Position numbers and translations under genes: made by a program
Shown here: piece after piece, positions 1 through 5,951 of the stretch
Numbering within the stretch: position 1 is the stretch's first letter
Layout of the letters: each line of letters starts with the position of its first letter
Notes under the pieces: generated by a model
Database searches by the model: none
Seen by the model: the letters and a program-made list of their open reading frames with translations, nothing else
Told to the model about the DNA's origin: nothing
From: Anaerolineales bacterium UBA7227
Lineage (GTDB): Bacteria; Chloroflexota; Anaerolineae; Anaerolineales; Villigracilaceae
Assembly: GCA_002473085.1 (NCBI GenBank)
Contig: DKTP01000180.1
Span: 1 to 9,108 of the forward strand
Direction of reading: 5' to 3'
Length of the DNA stretch: 9,108 nucleotides

Positions 1-66
1 GCCCCAACGCAGGTTCGTCCAAACGGGTGGGTGAATCACGGCAAATCCCAATGGATCAAAATTCAT
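1..66 (-). CDS. 5' end of an unidentified gene, cut by the window edge
   Basis: An ATG at 66 opens a frame that stays open for 22 codons to the window edge, beginning MNFDPLGFAVIHPPVW. It lies 3 bases after the stop of the upstream hydroxyacid dehydrogenase gene. A purine-rich stretch (AAAGGAAGAAAG) inside the end of that gene can serve as ribosome binding site. The other nearby ATG, at 73, runs into a stop after five codons, which supports 66 as the start. The spacing makes it the likely fourth gene of the cytidylyltransferase/membrane protein/dehydrogenase operon. Too little protein is visible to assign a family. Confidence 0.55.
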   Translation of the reverse strand, partial: MNFDPLGFAVIHPPVWTNLRWG

Positions 67-69
67 CTT

Positions 70-1017
70 TCATCTTTCTTCCTTTATTCCCAACCCTTCC
101 AACAAATTCTTGATCGTATTCCAATGCACGCGCTCCCACGCGGCGGGGCTGGAGTTGGCGTTGTGCGGCGCCAGCATCACATTGTCCATTTTCAAAAGCG
201 GACTGTCGTGCGGAAGCGGTTCATTCTCGAACACATCCAGCGCCGCGCCGGCGATCCCTCCCGATTGCAGGGCGGCGATCAGCGCGGGTTCGTCCACGAT
301 GGGACCGCGGGCAGTGTTGACGAGGACGGCGGTCGGCTTCATCTGCGCGAGCGTCCGCGCGTTGATGAGATGACGGCTGGCGGGGTTCAGGTCGCAGTTG
401 AGGGAGACGAAATCGGAGGCAGAGAGCAGGGAGGAGAGATCAGTCATTTCGATGCCCGACTCTGAAATGAAGACATGATCAATATCAACGATATCCGTTC
501 CCAGAATTTTCATGCCGAAGGCGCGGGCGCGGCGCGTCACGGCTTTGCCGATGGCGCCGACGCCGACGACGCCGAGGGTACACTCGCTGAGCGTCCGACC
601 TGGGATCTTCTCCCATTCGCCGCGCTTCATGGCTGAGTCCATCCACGGCTGGCGGCGGACGAAGGCCAGCATGTAGCCGAGGACGCTGTCCGCGACGGGG
701 GTGGTGAACGCGTTGGGCGTGCGCGCCACCGTCACGTTCAGGCGTGAAGCGGCGGCGGAGTCAATCGAGTCGATCCCCGTCCCCCACTTCGAGATGACTT
801 TAAGCCGCGGCGCGCAGGCTTCGAGGACGCGCGCCGTGTAGCGGTCGTCGCCGCAGATGGCGCCGTCGAACTGTCCCGCGTATTTCAGCAGGTCGGTCTC
901 CTCCATCCGCTCGCGGACTTCGGGGACGATCAACTCGATGGCGTATTTGTCGAAGGTCGCTTTGAAGCGCTCCAAAAATGGGATCATGTACGGGGCGGTC
1001 ATTAAGACGGTGGGCAT
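70..1017 (-). CDS. D-2-hydroxyacid dehydrogenase (phosphoglycerate dehydrogenase-like), NAD-dependent
   Basis: A 315-residue cytosolic oxidoreductase expected to interconvert a D-2-hydroxyacid and the 2-oxoacid using NAD(H). The length suits a single catalytic plus NAD-binding unit without the C-terminal ACT domain of long SerA enzymes. Visible landmarks are the substrate-domain signature KVISKWGTGIDSID (residues 73-86), the Rossmann GxGxxG at 152-157, an acidic residue at D175 that fits NAD preference, and the family's catalytic trio R237 (NTARGPIVDE), E266 (ENEP) and H285 (APHNANSS). All three are intact, so it is probably active. The start is supported by AAGGAAA about 7 bases upstream, next to the stop of the preceding membrane protein gene 12 bases away. 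Co-transcription with the cytidylyltransferase suggests a role in making or modifying an acidic sugar or glycan precursor, but this is inference. A general serine-pathway or glyoxylate/hydroxypyruvate role cannot be excluded. Confidence 0.9.
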   Translation of the reverse strand: MPTVLMTAPYMIPFLERFKATFDKYAIELIVPEVRERMEETDLLKYAGQFDGAICGDDRYTARVLEACAPRLKVISKWGTGIDSIDSAAASRLNVTVARTPNAFTTPVADSVLGYMLAFVRRQPWMDSAMKRGEWEKIPGRTLSECTLGVVGVGAIGKAVTRRARAFGMKILGTDIVDIDHVFISESGIEMTDLSSLLSASDFVSLNCDLNPASRHLINARTLAQMKPTAVLVNTARGPIVDEPALIAALQSGGIAGAALDVFENEPLPHDSPLLKMDNVMLAPHNANSSPAAWERVHWNTIKNLLEGLGIKEER

Positions 1018-1029
1018 GAGAGTTTCCTT

Positions 1030-3207
1030 TTATTTTCCGCAATACCATTCCTGCGCGGACGACGCCGTCTCAGGCGTCAACATTTTTTGATCTGCCATGC
1101 GGGTCAGGATCGCGCAGGCTTGTCGTTTCAGGAACGCGTCCGCGCCGAGGATGGGCGCGAGTTTTTTCAGGTCTCTGTCGCGGCCGAGGGCGGCATAGGC
1201 TTGCATGAACGGGAACCACTCCACGCTGTCGGAGGGATAAAAGCCGAGGCCCAGGGCTTCGTCGCCCAGCGCGGCGACGCGTTCCCATTCGCCGCGTTGA
1301 CGCGCCAGCGCGGCCTGCTCGTAATACCAGCACCAGCCGCGCGCGGGTTCGCGTCCGAAGACGGACGCCAGCGGCGCGGGGTGGGACCCATCCGCGTCCA
1401 CGTTTTGGATCTTGGACTTCGACGCGATCAGCATGACGCGCGGGTCGTCTCGCGCGGACAGTTCGGGCTGGCCGCCGTCCATCACGCGGACACAGCCTCC
1501 CGCGTCCGCCTGCGCGATGACGAGGACGTTGCTGAGATCCATCACGACATGGATGTTGCGGCGGTTGGGATCGTCCATGCCTTTGCCAGCCAGGATGCGC
1601 GTCACGTTTTCGGGAGTCAGGATGACCGCGCCGATGGGCGCTTCGACGGGCTGGGAGGTCTGCGGTTCGGGATTGTAGATCAGGTTGGCGGGACCCCAGA
1701 CGATGTAGTCCTCCGAGATCGAGGCGGGAAATTGGACCGCGAGCGTCGTCCCGTCTTTTATCTGTGGGACGCGCCACGAAACCTGCTGCCAGAAATTTTT
1801 CACCGCGTCGGCTTCGCGCGTGAGATTGACCGCGTTGGCGTAATGCGTCAGGACAGCGAGCCCGACCAGCAGGCCGACGAGTCCCCAGCGCAGGCGCGCG
1901 GACGAAAGATAATTGAGCATCGCGACGAGCGCCATCGCCGCGCCGACTGAACTTGCCAGCGAGTAACGCGAGAGCGAGAAAAATTCGACGTGACGGTTGG
2001 CGAGGATGACGGGGATCAATCCCGCGGCCGCGCTGACCAGTCCCACCCAGAGCATTTCGCCGCGCCAGTCGTCTTGGGATTCCTGAAGTTTTTCTTCAGG
2101 AGATGGCTGATTGCTTCCGAAAGTAGAACTTTCGGATTCCTGCGCGCGAGTCAAAATAAAGATTACTCCCGTAGCCGCCGCGAACGCCAGCGCGAATCCG
2201 ATCCATGTTTCGGAGAGGCGCAGGTTGAACGCCAGATGGTACAGCGGCACGCCCCAGGCGAGGAAGGTCACGTTGATCGTATCCTGGATGAAGCGCGCCA
2301 GCCACCAAAGTCCCGTTTGCAGAGGGGAGGCGAGCAGCGCGCCGAGTTGGAGTCCCGCGTCGGTGGCGGCGCGCTCGCTGGTGAAGAAGAAGAGCCGCCA
2401 GACGAGGAAGGTGAGAGGGCCGAGGAGGAAGGGGATGGCTATGATGAAGGCGCGAGTTAGGAGATAGGGGATGCGGGATACAAGATACGGGTTGCGTGTT
2501 GAGCGCTTCGTGTTGCGTAATTGGGGATTGGAGATTGGAGATTGAAGATTTGCTTCGCGGCGGACGAGGAGGAAGATGACCAGCAGGCGGAGAATCTCGA
2601 GGCCGAGGTAGTATTCGATCAGTCCGAGGTAGATCCACGCGAGGAGGAAGGACAGGACGGTGTAAGCGATTTTGAGCGCGGTCTTGGGCGTTTTCAACGC
2701 GGCGGCGGTGAGCGCGAGGGAGGTCATCGCCGCGCAGAGGCTGATGATCTGCGATTGGTAGTCAATGGGGTTGGGCTGGGAGAGGAAGCCGGGGTAGAGG
2801 AGGAAGAGGAGGGCGATGAGGAGATTGGTAACTGGTAATTGGTAATTGGTAGATTGGAGATTGGCTTTGCCGTTTGCTCCGCTCTTTCTTTTGGATGGCG
2901 ATGGCCAGACCTGGTTCAGCAGCCAGAACAGGCTGACCGCACCGAGGAGACGAAAGACGTACGCGCTGACGTGGTATGGAAGCGGGTCGTCGCCGAATAA
3001 CTCATAGGCGGGTCCCAGCACGTACGCCCGCATGGGACGGTCGCGTTCGAAGGCTGGGGCGAAGTAGTCCGCGCCGCGCGCGTGCGCGCCGTACATCAGG
3101 TACCAGTCGTCGTTGGCGTAGGTGAAGCGTCCGATGAAGGGGAGGTACGCCAGCGCGGAGACGAGGAGCAGGAGCAGATAGGGAATCGCCCGCGAGCGCT
3201 TCTTCAT
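1030..3207 (-). CDS. Polytopic membrane protein, GT-C glycosyltransferase-like, with repeat-derived loops
   Basis: A 725-residue integral membrane protein with about 12 hydrophobic segments by eye (near residues 8-26, 79-100, 128-142, 152-170, 177-215, 251-273, 310-326, 334-353, 385-403, 415-435 and 440-459), then a soluble C-terminal domain from about 465. After the first TM segment comes an acidic motif ANDDWYLMY (31-39) followed by ERDRPMRAY. This resembles the first-loop Asp-Asp motif of GT-C lipid-linked-sugar glycosyltransferases. Residues about 625-690 look helical and TPR-like. Three hydrophilic stretches (about 115-127, 219-250 and 357-376) are encoded by repetitive DNA and look inserted. 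The start overlaps the stop of the cytidylyltransferase gene by 4 bases (ATGA), implying translational coupling, with only a weak GGGA ribosome binding site. The neighbours suggest surface glycan assembly. The family assignment is tentative and a non-enzymatic membrane protein is possible. Confidence 0.7.
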   Translation of the reverse strand: MKKRSRAIPYLLLLLVSALAYLPFIGRFTYANDDWYLMYGAHARGADYFAPAFERDRPMRAYVLGPAYELFGDDPLPYHVSAYVFRLLGAVSLFWLLNQVWPSPSKRKSGANGKANLQSTNYQLPVTNLLIALLFLLYPGFLSQPNPIDYQSQIISLCAAMTSLALTAAALKTPKTALKIAYTVLSFLLAWIYLGLIEYYLGLEILRLLVIFLLVRREANLQSPISNPQLRNTKRSTRNPYLVSRIPYLLTRAFIIAIPFLLGPLTFLVWRLFFFTSERAATDAGLQLGALLASPLQTGLWWLARFIQDTINVTFLAWGVPLYHLAFNLRLSETWIGFALAFAAATGVIFILTRAQESESSTFGSNQPSPEEKLQESQDDWRGEMLWVGLVSAAAGLIPVILANRHVEFFSLSRYSLASSVGAAMALVAMLNYLSSARLRWGLVGLLVGLAVLTHYANAVNLTREADAVKNFWQQVSWRVPQIKDGTTLAVQFPASISEDYIVWGPANLIYNPEPQTSQPVEAPIGAVILTPENVTRILAGKGMDDPNRRNIHVVMDLSNVLVIAQADAGGCVRVMDGGQPELSARDDPRVMLIASKSKIQNVDADGSHPAPLASVFGREPARGWCWYYEQAALARQRGEWERVAALGDEALGLGFYPSDSVEWFPFMQAYAALGRDRDLKKLAPILGADAFLKRQACAILTRMADQKMLTPETASSAQEWYCGK
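2081..2101. repeat. 8-bp perfect inverted repeat within coding sequence
   Basis: TCCTGAAG at 2081-2088 and CTTCAGGA at 2094-2101 form a perfect 8-bp stem around a TTTTT loop. It lies in the membrane protein gene and encodes part of the hydrophilic segment SPEEKLQES. A near-identical design (8-bp stem, 5-base loop) occurs 14 bases away at 2116-2136. Confidence 0.8.
2116..2136. repeat. Second 8-bp perfect inverted repeat within the same loop
   Basis: TCCGAAAG at 2116-2123 and CTTTCGGA at 2129-2136 form a perfect 8-bp stem around TAGAA. On the coding strand it encodes SESSTFG. It shares the outer TCC/GGA ends and the 5-base loop with the hairpin at 2081-2101, suggesting two members of one small palindromic repeat family. 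Confidence 0.8.
2463..2519. repeat. GATAC / TTGCGTGTTG-type low-complexity repeat inside coding sequence
   Basis: This AT-richer stretch has internally related pieces: GATAGGGGATGCGGGATAC and AAGATACGG, then GTTGCGTGTTG and CGTGTTGCGTA. It adjoins the heptamer array at 2520. It encodes about residues 231-250 of the membrane protein (NTKRSTRNPYLVSRIPYLL), a basic hydrophilic stretch between two TM segments. The composition differs clearly from the flanking GC-rich codons. I recall similar phrases dispersed in Chloroflexota genomes, which is a memory-based statement. Confidence 0.6.
2520..2549. repeat. ATTGGAG heptanucleotide tandem array inside coding sequence
   Basis: Four consecutive 7-base units are readable on the plus strand: ATTGGGG, ATTGGAG, ATTGGAG and ATTGAAG, followed by a partial unit. 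On the coding strand the unit is CTCCAAT, which encodes the seven-residue cycle LQSPISN (membrane protein residues about 220-227). The array is directly next to the other repeat type at 2463-2519. Confidence 0.85.
2824..2864. repeat. ATTGGTA / ATTGGAG heptanucleotide tandem array inside coding sequence
   Basis: Six consecutive 7-base units are readable on the plus strand: ATTGGTA, ACTGGTA, ATTGGTA, ATTGGTA, GATTGGA and GATTGG. On the coding strand they encode NLQSTNYQLPVTN (about residues 116-128 of the membrane protein), between a TM segment ending near 100 and the next beginning near 128. Confidence 0.88.
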
Positions 3208-3863
3208 TTTCGTCCCATCAGGAAATCGCAGATGGCGAAGTCGAGTTCCTCGTCAATGTCCCAGGCTTCTTCGGCGGGGATCTCGAACATGAGCGGGCTG
3301 TCGCCGACGCGGTGATGTTTGCGGACGAGGTTCTCGCGTGTGAAGATGTAGAGGCAGGAATTCTCCTCGTAGACGGGAGGCAGGTCCTGCGTCTGGATGA
3401 GTTCGAGCGGGTTGTGGTTGATGGCGCGTCCGTCTTTGTCGTAGAGGCGGGTTTGGAGGCGGGTGACGGAGAAGAGGGAATCGTGCGCGGGGTAATTGGA
3501 GATTAGAGATTGGATCGCGCGGGAGACGGTTTCGGATTTGAGAAGAGGGTTGGTGCTGTGCGTCTGGAGGTAGAAATCCGCTTCCACCTGCGCGGTGTCG
3601 TGGAGCAGGATGTCGTTCATGGGGACGTCGTCGGCGCGGAGAGGCTCGGGGCGGGGAATCCGCCTCACGGTCGGGAAGAAGCGGCGCAGGCCGTCCATCA
3701 CCGGCTCGGAGTCGGTGTCCACCATCACCGTCTCGATCTCAGGGACGGCGAGCAGGGTCTCGAGGATGTGGTGAAAGAGCGGCTTGCCCGCCAGCGGACG
3801 GTAGTTTTTGCCAGGCACGCGCTGGCTGTGGTGGCGCATGGGAACGAGGGCGGCGAGTTTCAT
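3204..3863 (-). CDS. Acylneuraminate (nonulosonate-type) cytidylyltransferase family protein
   Basis: A 219-residue cytosolic nucleotidyltransferase predicted to couple CTP to an acidic sugar, giving a CMP-sugar donor. Seen in sequence: the N-terminal nucleotide-binding segment VPMRHHSQRVPGKNYRPLAGKP (residues 7-28), a family-typical opening with the PxKN-like Pro-Gly-Lys-Asn; VMVDTDSEPV (47-55); LQTHSTNPLL (99-108), equivalent to the family's QATSPL segment; and WDIDEELDF (201-209), whose DID matches the metal-binding position. The start at 3863 is chosen because MKLAALVPMR begins at the first beta strand. An upstream TTG would add 17 unrelated residues. No Shine-Dalgarno precedes this ATG, but a TATAAT lies 7 bases upstream, so a leaderless transcript is likely. 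The 3' end overlaps the membrane protein gene by 4 bases. Residues 117-123 are encoded by heptamer repeat DNA. Whether the substrate is sialic, legionaminic, pseudaminic or another acid cannot be read from the sequence. Confidence 0.87.
   Translation of the reverse strand: MKLAALVPMRHHSQRVPGKNYRPLAGKPLFHHILETLLAVPEIETVMVDTDSEPVMDGLRRFFPTVRRIPRPEPLRADDVPMNDILLHDTAQVEADFYLQTHSTNPLLKSETVSRAIQSLISNYPAHDSLFSVTRLQTRLYDKDGRAINHNPLELIQTQDLPPVYEENSCLYIFTRENLVRKHHRVGDSPLMFEIPAEEAWDIDEELDFAICDFLMGRK
3495..3515. repeat. Three-unit ATTGGAG heptamer inside the cytidylyltransferase gene
   Basis: Units ATTGGAG, ATTAGAG and ATTGGAT lie back to back in the same orientation as the arrays at 2520 and 2824. They encode IQSLISN (residues 117-123). 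The 21-base length keeps the frame. Because surrounding residues still fit a cytidylyltransferase helix, this copy may have replaced host sequence, or arisen by chance. Confidence 0.6.
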
Positions 3864-3870
3864 GGGGGGA

Positions 3871-3876
3871 ATTATA
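3871..3876 (-). promoter_or_regulatory. Candidate -10 box for the cytidylyltransferase operon (leaderless start)
   Basis: A perfect TATAAT is followed by T and six C before the ATG at 3863, placing the expected transcription start at or next to the start codon. There is no Shine-Dalgarno in the gap. No convincing -35 hexamer is seen 16-18 bases upstream (CTCCTT at best), and there is no TGn extension, so the call rests on the -10 box and its position. Confidence 0.5.
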
Positions 3877-3901
3877 CCGAATTGCCCCCATAAAAGGAGA
3901 C

Positions 3902-3927
3902 GGCTACTTTGCAAGCAGCCATTTTTT
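3902..3927 (+). terminator. Hairpin plus T-tract, plus-strand orientation
   Basis: GGCTACTT and AAGCAGCC pair around TGC with one mismatch, followed on the plus strand by ATTTTTT. It resembles a Rho-independent terminator for plus-strand transcription, but no plus-strand gene precedes it. It could stop antisense transcripts arising from the operon, or be a regulatory hairpin in the minus-strand promoter region. Confidence 0.35.
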
Positions 3928-3988
3928 ACGTATAAACGGTCAGGTTCCGATCATCCACCACATGTGCCTGGATCGAATCGCGCCCCTT

Positions 3989-4025
3989 AAAAAAAACTGG
4001 AGCGGGACGTTTGCCATCCCGCTCC
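3989..4025 (-). terminator. Rho-independent terminator of the DUF4173 gene
   Basis: On the minus strand GGAGCGGGA pairs perfectly with TCCCGCTCC (9 bp, GC-rich) around a 9-base loop, followed two bases later by a run of eight T. It begins 7 bases after the TAA of the DUF4173 gene. It separates that transcript from the cytidylyltransferase operon downstream. Confidence 0.93.
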
Positions 4026-4031
4026 GCATGG

Positions 4032-5657
4032 TTAATCCATGAACGTTGCCAAGCAGTTGTAGTCCCGTCCCAGCGGGGTGGCGACGGAGGTGAACCAGGC
4101 ATCCTTCTTTTTGTGGATGAAGTAGCCCTCCAGTTCGGGGCGGATCTCCTCCAGCAGCCGCGTCTCGTTCCAGCGCGAGACGTGGTAGGAACGCCAGTCC
4201 ATATCAGGCTGCTCATCGGCGCGGTAGCGGATGCAGGCGAGGGCCGCGCCCAGCGCGTCTCGGACGGAGGCGGGCGTATCGTCCGCGCGGAAGGCGGCGA
4301 CGAGGGGCGGGAGCGCGTCGGGCGAGAGCTGGATGAAGTAGGAGATGTCCAGCTGGTCGGCGTCCACAGAATCGGCGCGGGACTGGTCGGAGGCCAGGTT
4401 GCCGTCCAACGCGCGCTGGACGTTGTGCCTGACGATGAACGCGTCCACGTTCAGGATGGGAAGCGTGGCGGCGAATCCGATGGAGGCGACCAACGCGGCG
4501 AGGGCGAACATCCGCTCGCGGCGGAGGATCTCGAGGACGACCGTGGCGACGAGGAGCAGTCCGAGCCAGATCATGAAGACGTGGGTGTAGGCGCGGAGTT
4601 CCGAAAAGCCGTACGCCGTTTCGTACAGGACGAGGCGGCGATAGGCCGAGACGAGCATGACGAGGACGAGCGCGACGACCCCGATGGAGAGTCCCGAAAA
4701 CGTCCTGCGCTGCGAATCGGATTCGCGCCTGGCGGCCCCGCCGAGCCCGAGGATAAGCGCCAGGCTGAAGAACGCCACCGCGACGAGTTCGCCGAAGCCG
4801 CGCCGCGCGTACTCGCTGTAGGTGTAGCCGTCAATGTGGATGTTGGCCTGCCCGCCGAAGAAATACTGGAACTGGATGACGACGAACAACAGGAACAACA
4901 GCGTCACGCTCCCCAGCACAATGACGGACTCGATGTAGCCGAGGAACGGCGACACGATGGGCTTGCCTTCGTTGATCAGTTTTTCGTCTTTCGAGGCGGT
5001 CGCGGCGTGAAGGAAGACTCCCGTCAGCAGGTACGCGCCGACGAGGATGTACGAGAGTCGGAAGATGTACTCGCCGAGGTTGTCAATGTTGAGCAGGTCC
5101 AGAAAGTCCTCGAGGCGCGCCTGGAAGACCGCGTCGGCGGAGGCCAGCAGCGAGGCGAAGACGGCGACGACGGGCAGCGCGATGACCAGGCCGCGGATCA
5201 CGGGCCACGCGGACCGTCGAGCGGGCGCGCCGCTCTCGGCGCGTTCCCTGCGGACGTCGGCGGAGAAGGTCAGCGGTTTGACGAGCATGTTCCCGCCCAG
5301 TTTTACGAAGCCCGCCACGTAATCCCACAGTCCATACCAGATCCAGCGGCCGCCGAGGTAGGTGATGGCGAGAAGTCCCATCAGGAAGAGGGTCATGGCG
5401 TGGGCGAGGAAGGAGGTCATCGGTTCGGCGCGGACGAAGGTGACGGCCGCGAAGAACAGGATGGGGATCAACAGCCAGAGCGCGCCGCGCGCGGGCTTCG
5501 TCTTCTCCACGCCGAGCAGGAGGTAAAGTCCGCCCGCGAGGCAGAGGACGGCGTAGACGGCGAAGTTGACGCCAGGCGTCCGTTTCCAAAAGAGGAAGTC
5601 GAACAGCCAGCCGAGGGCGATGACGACGATCCAGAGGCGGTTGGGATTGGATTTCAT
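4032..5657 (-). CDS. DUF4173/DUF4153-type polytopic membrane protein
   Basis: A 541-residue inner-membrane protein of unknown biochemical function. About 11 hydrophobic segments are visible (near 9-25, 32-50, 59-75, 84-102, 152-172, 198-216, 241-264, 285-305, 321-339, 356-377 and 384-402), followed by a soluble tail of about 140 residues. Family landmarks are YTYSEYARRGFGELV (278-292), where the (Y)AR-x-GF core is typical, and LPILNVDAFIVRHNVQRAL (399-417), then LDISYFIQLSPDALPPLV (436-453), which closely matches the C-terminal part of DUF4173 proteins. The start ATG is preceded by AGGAG about 7 bases upstream. The gene stands alone: a 294-base gap precedes it and a strong terminator follows it. 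No catalytic residues can be assigned. The family name is recognised from conserved motifs, not from a database search. Confidence 0.85.
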   Translation of the reverse strand: MKSNPNRLWIVVIALGWLFDFLFWKRTPGVNFAVYAVLCLAGGLYLLLGVEKTKPARGALWLLIPILFFAAVTFVRAEPMTSFLAHAMTLFLMGLLAITYLGGRWIWYGLWDYVAGFVKLGGNMLVKPLTFSADVRRERAESGAPARRSAWPVIRGLVIALPVVAVFASLLASADAVFQARLEDFLDLLNIDNLGEYIFRLSYILVGAYLLTGVFLHAATASKDEKLINEGKPIVSPFLGYIESVIVLGSVTLLFLLFVVIQFQYFFGGQANIHIDGYTYSEYARRGFGELVAVAFFSLALILGLGGAARRESDSQRRTFSGLSIGVVALVLVMLVSAYRRLVLYETAYGFSELRAYTHVFMIWLGLLLVATVVLEILRRERMFALAALVASIGFAATLPILNVDAFIVRHNVQRALDGNLASDQSRADSVDADQLDISYFIQLSPDALPPLVAAFRADDTPASVRDALGAALACIRYRADEQPDMDWRSYHVSRWNETRLLEEIRPELEGYFIHKKKDAWFTSVATPLGRDYNCLATFMD

Positions 5658-5951
5658 GATTTACTCCTAATGGGGACGGGGCGTTTTTTCTTGTACGCGG
5701 ATTGGACGGATCAACAAAGAAATTCCGCGGACTCGTTCCCGACATCCCAGAAAAGTGATTTCGGTCAGGATAGCCTCGCTCGGCTTGCAGAGTCTCTCAA
5801 AGGCTATCAGGTTTGAATTTGATCCTACTCATTCGTACAAAAGCGAGATACGACGCCTGGAGCGCCGGACCAGGCAGGGAGTTTCTTCCCACGAAAACGA
5901 CGTTCGCCCGGCGCTAACGGCGGAACTCTCCAATCCCTCTGGCTCAGATTC
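5658..5951. other. Structured intergenic region upstream of the DUF4173 gene
   Basis: This 294-base gap contains no convincing gene. It holds the AGGAG ribosome binding site of the DUF4173 gene, a 6-bp inverted repeat CGCGGA/TCCGCG (5696-5701 and 5724-5729), an 8-bp inverted repeat (5769-5808), and a GCCTGG/CCAGGC hairpin (5855-5860 and 5870-5875) without a convincing T-run after it on the minus strand. No clear -35/-10 pair and no clear terminator for the cupin gene were seen. Confidence 0.6.
5769..5808. repeat. 8-bp perfect inverted repeat in the DUF4173 upstream region
   Basis: GATAGCCT at 5769-5776 pairs with AGGCTATC at 5801-5808 across 24 bases. The loop contains the short palindrome AGAGTCTCT. 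It lies about 110 bases upstream of the DUF4173 start, so it could be leader RNA structure, an operator or a remnant of a dispersed repeat. I match it to no known riboswitch. Confidence 0.55.

Noticed and set aside
2463..2864. CRISPR-like array
   Set aside because: The repeats are 7-base tandem units without regularly spaced unique spacers, and no cas genes are present.
3864..3914. Longer N-terminus for the cytidylyltransferase from a TTG at 3914
   Set aside because: The added 17 residues do not fit the family, lack a ribosome binding site and would include the TATAAT in coding sequence. The family fold starts at the ATG at 3863.
3872..3922. A 16-codon leader peptide frame ending in the TATAAT
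   Set aside because: No ribosome binding site and no recognisable leader features such as repeated amino-acid codons were seen.
4011..5816. A 601-codon open frame on the plus strand
   Set aside because: It is antisense to the DUF4173 gene, is extremely rich in Glu, Asp, Gly and Arg, and resembles no family. It arises from the GC-rich codon bias of the opposite strand.
5855..5875. GCCTGG/CCAGGC hairpin as terminator of the cupin gene
   Set aside because: The stem is only 6 bp and no T-run follows directly on the minus strand. It is left as an unassigned structure.
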